A stretch of DNA of 64,000 bases from Myxococcales bacterium (GTDB lineage Bacteria > Myxococcota > Polyangia > Polyangiales > Polyangiaceae). The notes under the pieces were generated by a model. That model ran no database searches. It was not told where the DNA came from and saw nothing but the letters and a program-made list of their open reading frames with translations. Positions within the stretch are counted from its first letter, which is position 1; each line of letters opens with the position of its first letter. The translations under genes were made by a program, and so were the position numbers. This document shows positions 61,725-64,000 of this stretch, piece by piece. The stretch lies in assembly GCA_003151595.1 (NCBI GenBank), contig PLXW01000104.1, forward strand, positions 10,825-74,824, written 5' to 3'.

Positions 61725-64000
61725 CTAGGGAGCGTGCTGTTCCAGCGGTTCTCGCTTTCTCATCCAGGCGTGCATGACCGCGAGCAGCGTCTCGGGATCC
61801 ACGGGCTTGGTCACATAGTCAGACGCGCCGGCCTCGAGGGCCTTCTCCCGGTCGCCGACCATGGCCTTTGCCGTCAGCGAAATGATGGGGAGCGCGCCGA
61901 AGCGCGGCAGCTCGCGGATGGTGCGCGTCGCCGAGAGCCCATCCATCTCCGGCATCATCGTGTCCATCAGGATGAGATCGACGTCGGCGTGCTGATCGAG
62001 CAACTCGATTGCCAGCTTCCCGTTCTCTGCGTGGAGGACCGTCATGTTCCGCTCTTCGAGAGCGCTTCGTATTGCGAAGATGTTCCGAAGGTCATCGTCG
62101 ACGATGAGCACTTTGCGCCCGCTGAAGTCCGCTCCGGCCGGGAGCTTGGCCGGCACGTGAAGCTCGCGCGGCTTCTGCGAGGAAACGCCCGCGCCCACGG
62201 CGTCGGCTCCGCCGTACTCGCGCGGAAGGAAGAGCGTGAACGTGCTCCCTTCGCCCGGTGCGCTGACGACCTCGATCGTGCCCCCGAGCAACCGCGCGAT
62301 CTCGCGGCTGATGGTCAGACCCAACCCCGTGCCTCCATACTTTCGGCTGGTGGTTCCGTCGGCTTGCTGGAATGCCTCGAAGATGAGCTTCTGCTTTTCG
62401 GGCGCGATACCGATGCCGGTGTCGGTCACGGCGAACGAGACCATCGGCCCGCCGCGACCCGTGCTCACGCTGGTGATTCGCATCGTCACGCCGCCCGTGG
62501 CCGTGAACTTGAAGGCGTTCGACAGCAGGTTCTTCAGAATCTGTTGCAGGCGATCGACGTCCGTGAAGATCGACTGCGGCAGGTGATCGCCCATCTGGAT
62601 GTCGAACGTCAGGAGCTTCTGCTCCGCCACGTGCCGGAACGTCTGCTCGAGGTAGTCGCGTACGACCGCCACCTCGCACTTGCGCGGTTCGATCGGCATC
62701 TTGCCGGCCTCGACCTTCGACAGATCGAGGATCTCGTTGATGAGGCCAAGGAGGTCGTTGCCCGACGTGAACACCGTCGTCGCGAACTTCACCTGCTCCG
62801 GCGTCAGGTTGCCGTTGCGGTTCTCGGCCAGCATCTTCGACAGAATGAGGAGGCTGTTGAGCGGCGTTCGCAGCTCGTGAGACATGTTGGCGAGGAACTC
62901 GCTCTTGTACTTCGAGATCAGCTGGAGCTGCTCGGCCTTCTCTTCGAGGCTCCGACTCGCCAGCTCGACCTCGTTGTTCTTCACCTCGAGCAGCTTGGCC
63001 TTCACGTTGAGCTCGTTGGCCTGCGCTTCGAGCTCGGCGTTCGACTTCTTCAGCTGAGACAGGAGCTCCTCGGTGCGCATGCTCGAGGAGATCATGTTCA
63101 AGATGACGCCGATGCTGTCCATCAGCTGATCGAGGAACGTGAGGTGGTTCGAGCTGAACGGGTTGAGCGACGCCAGCTCGATGACCGCCTTCGTCTCTCC
63201 TTCGAAGAGCACAGGGAGCACGACCACGCTTCGCGGCGGCGCTTCGCCCATTCCGGTCGTGATGTAGATGAAGTTCTCGGGAACCTGTCCCAGGACGATT
63301 CGCTTCTTCTCATACGCGCACTGCCCGATGAGCGTCTCCCGGAGCTTGTATGAGCTCGACAGGCTCTTTCGACCGCCGAATCCGTAGCTCGCACTGAGCC
63401 TTAGGGAGGCCTCGCCCTCGGCGTCGGCTTCCATCATGTAGAACGCACCGTGGTGACCGTTCACGAGCGGCGTGAGCTCCGACATGATGAGCTGGGCGAC
63501 CGAGACGATGCTCCGCTGCCCCTGCATCATGCTCGAGAACTTGGCGAGGTTGGTCTTCAGCCAGTCCTGCTCCTGGTTCTTGTGCGTGGTGTCCTTGAGA
63601 TTGCCGATCATCTGGTTGATGTTGTCTTTGAGCGCGGCGACCTCGCCCTGCGCTTCGACCGTGATCGATCGGGTCAGGTCACCTTTCGCGACGGCCGTGG
63701 ACACCTCGGCGATGGCGCGCACTTGCGACGTGAGGTTCCCGGCGAGCTGATTCACGTTGTCGGTCAGGTCGCGCCACGTTCCCGCGGCGCCCGGCACCTT
63801 GGCCTGCCCGCCGAGCTTCCCTTCGATGCCGACTTCGCCGGCCACCGTCGAGACCTGATCCGCGAAGATACGGAGCGTGTCGGTCATGTTGTTGATCGTC
63901 TCGGCCAGCGCGGCGACCTCGCCCTTCGCTTCGAGTACGAACTTCTGATTCAGGTCGCCGTTGGCCACGGCGGTCACGACCTTGACGATGCCGCGCACCT
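61725..64000 (-). CDS. Multi-HAMP hybrid histidine kinase, N-terminus outside window
   Basis: At least 757 residues are visible, and the frame stays open to the edge. The first part (visible residues 1-145) has HAMP repeats ([52 protein letters not shown]) of the kind found in group III fungal-type osmosensors. A GAF domain (about 165-310), a coiled coil (325-380), HisKA ([10 protein letters not shown]), HATPase ([24 protein letters not shown]) and a C-terminal receiver ([13 protein letters not shown], Lys in YVTKPVD) follow. This is a full phosphorelay hybrid. The input domain is not in the window. Confidence 0.92.
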   Translation of the reverse strand, partial: VRGIVKVVTAVANGDLNQKFVLEAKGEVAALAETINNMTDTLRIFADQVSTVAGEVGIEGKLGGQAKVPGAAGTWRDLTDNVNQLAGNLTSQVRAIAEVSTAVAKGDLTRSITVEAQGEVAALKDNINQMIGNLKDTTHKNQEQDWLKTNLAKFSSMMQGQRSIVSVAQLIMSELTPLVNGHHGAFYMMEADAEGEASLRLSASYGFGGRKSLSSSYKLRETLIGQCAYEKKRIVLGQVPENFIYITTGMGEAPPRSVVVLPVLFEGETKAVIELASLNPFSSNHLTFLDQLMDSIGVILNMISSSMRTEELLSQLKKSNAELEAQANELNVKAKLLEVKNNEVELASRSLEEKAEQLQLISKYKSEFLANMSHELRTPLNSLLILSKMLAENRNGNLTPEQVKFATTVFTSGNDLLGLINEILDLSKVEAGKMPIEPRKCEVAVVRDYLEQTFRHVAEQKLLTFDIQMGDHLPQSIFTDVDRLQQILKNLLSNAFKFTATGGVTMRITSVSTGRGGPMVSFAVTDTGIGIAPEKQKLIFEAFQQADGTTSRKYGGTGLGLTISREIARLLGGTIEVVSAPGEGSTFTLFLPREYGGADAVGAGVSSQKPRELHVPAKLPAGADFSGRKVLIVDDDLRNIFAIRSALEERNMTVLHAENGKLAIELLDQHADVDLILMDTMMPEMDGLSATRTIRELPRFGALPIISLTAKAMVGDREKALEAGASDYVTKPVDPETLLAVMHAWMRKREPLEQHAP

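Overview
The window is GC-rich, densely coded DNA from what looks like a myxobacterium, most likely Myxococcota of the Polyangiales type. Reasons: many secreted lipoproteins with Asp/Gly/Ser-rich linkers after the lipid-modified Cys, the myxobacterial Cys-rich disulfide repeat, a sedolisin protease with a MYXO-CTERM-like tail, an AgmX/TonB-like C-terminal domain, eukaryote-like Ser/Thr kinases and an abundance of hybrid histidine kinases. This assignment is inferred from gene content; no rRNA gene is present. I saw no tRNA, rRNA, CRISPR array, insertion sequence, prophage or biosynthetic cluster. No gap between genes exceeds 300 bases; the largest is 26850-27121 (272 bases).

1-19 kb: a minus-strand pair of lipoproteins (SPFH/band 7 and a truncated PD40 beta-propeller), a metallophosphoesterase, a haemolysin III-type membrane protein, a radical SAM enzyme and an MBL-fold hydrolase. 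Next come a calcium-type EF-hand NADPH oxidase followed at once by a small dihaem lipoprotein, a thioredoxin-like protein, an FMN reductase, a VOC protein, an MFS carrier, kelch and NHL lipoproteins, a spermidine-synthase-like methyltransferase, a Ser/Thr kinase and a REC-histidine kinase hybrid.

19-27 kb: a YCII/DGPF gene and an ECF42-like sigma factor, preceded by a good match to the reported ECF42 promoter. They are followed by a translationally coupled GH130 glycosidase and DEAD-box helicase, and two flavin oxidoreductases.

27-46 kb: a surface/secretion zone with a phospholipase D-like lipoprotein, a periplasmic molybdenum hydroxylase operon of three overlapping genes, a GH18-like lipoprotein, a dienelactone hydrolase, an outer-membrane barrel, a Cys-rich lipoprotein, an S53 peptidase and several small lipoproteins. 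It also holds an AI-2E family permease, a CPBP protease, a 43-codon membrane ORF and a tiny lipoprotein gene that appears frameshifted.

46-64 kb: a membrane protein coupled to an LplT-PlsC fusion, a shortened ice-binding-family gene, a receiver protein, a lipoprotein, a 7TMR-DISM/Ser-Thr kinase receptor, BolA with a glutaredoxin-IscA-rhodanese fusion, an outer-membrane D15-like protein behind an OPT transporter, a Pro/Gln-rich secreted protein and two large hybrid sensor kinases. The second kinase runs off the right edge. The most distinctive units are the EF-hand oxidase with its haem lipoprotein, the DISM-kinase receptor, the three-domain Fe-S fusion and the ECF42 promoter.
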